Positions 63,960-64,000 of a DNA stretch of 64,000 nt are shown in pieces. The DNA is from Watersipora subatra (taxonomy: Eukaryota; Bryozoa; Gymnolaemata; Cheilostomatida; Watersiporidae). Under the pieces are notes generated by a model. That model was not told where the DNA came from. It made no database searches and was given only the letters and a program-made list of their open reading frames with translations. The position numbers and the translations under genes are program-made. Positions within the stretch are counted from its first letter, which is position 1. The number at the start of each line of letters is the position of its first letter. The stretch is taken from contig NC_088711.1 of assembly GCF_963576615.1 (NCBI RefSeq), positions 5,456,001 to 5,520,000 on the forward strand. The letters are read 5' to 3'.

Positions 63960-64000
63960 CGTTGCCCTCGGTGATGGTGTTGGCGATGGGGTGAACACGC
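63661..64000 (+). repeat. Gypsy 2, 3' LTR (first 340 bp only)
   Basis: Matches 57065-57404 with 7 substitutions. Preceded by TTAGGAGGGGACAG (polypurine tract). Continues beyond the window. Confidence 0.9.

Larger units (their letters stand above)
57065..64000 (+). mobile_element. Ty3/gypsy LTR retrotransposon 2 (degraded, right LTR cut by window end)
   Basis: Left LTR at 57065-58868, then a TGGTGGCAGCAGTGGGA leader, gag, pol and a purine tract (TAGGAGGGGACAG) before the right LTR at 63661. In the 340 bp of both LTRs that can be compared I count 7 differences (about 2 percent), so the insertion is older than gypsy 1. The pol frame has several stops and one frameshift. The element sits in intron 7 of SSUH2 copy B, in the gene's orientation. 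Confidence 0.9.

Overview
The window is animal nuclear DNA. It is AT-rich, with spliced genes whose exons are small and bounded by GT/AG, and it carries Ty3/gypsy retrotransposons, pogo/Tigger-type DNA transposons, MITEs, tRNA-derived SINEs and an exceptional number of unrelated minisatellites. The repeat style and the two gene families suggest a marine invertebrate, possibly a lophotrochozoan such as a bryozoan or mollusc. The species cannot be fixed from the sequence alone.

Three host genes can be assembled exon by exon. (1) A kinesin-6 gene of the KIF20/MKLP2 type lies on the minus strand, from its ATG at 15511 to at least 1873. Thirteen coding exons are visible, covering the whole motor domain and the start of the coiled-coil stalk; the 3' end lies left of base 1. 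(2) An SSUH2 (Ssu-2 homologue) gene lies on the plus strand at 25601-33439. It is complete, with eight coding exons that join to 346 codons plus a stop, and it ends in a CaaX-like Cys-Ser-Ile-Leu. (3) A second SSUH2 paralogue lies on the plus strand at 44661-56897. Its seven visible coding exons have exactly the same lengths and phases as those of the first copy. Its last exon must lie beyond base 64000, because a gypsy element occupies the final intron.

The KIF20 gene and the first SSUH2 gene are divergent, and the interval 15549-25600 holds MITEs, hairpins and short tandem repeats. The interval between the SSUH2 paralogues (33440-44660) holds minisatellites and a gypsy element at 36452-41322. 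Its two 257-bp LTRs look identical, yet its gag-pol frame has two in-frame stops. It sits inside a 17-bp minisatellite. The second gypsy element (57065 to beyond 64000) has a very long LTR of about 1.8 kb and a pol region broken by stops and a frameshift. Its LTR carries, on the antisense strand, an ORF with two canonical C2H2 zinc fingers preceded by a TATA box.

Almost every SSUH2 intron contains its own minisatellite, with unit lengths of 13, 17, 21, 24, 25, 28, 31 and 52 bp among others. One of them shows a 225-bp higher-order period. Most long open frames in these tracts are artefacts of the repeats. No RNA gene, CRISPR array or operon-like cluster was found. The most unusual items are the antisense zinc-finger ORF in the LTR, the nested hairpin-in-MITE structures at 17-20 kb, and the recent gypsy insertion with identical LTRs but disabled frames.
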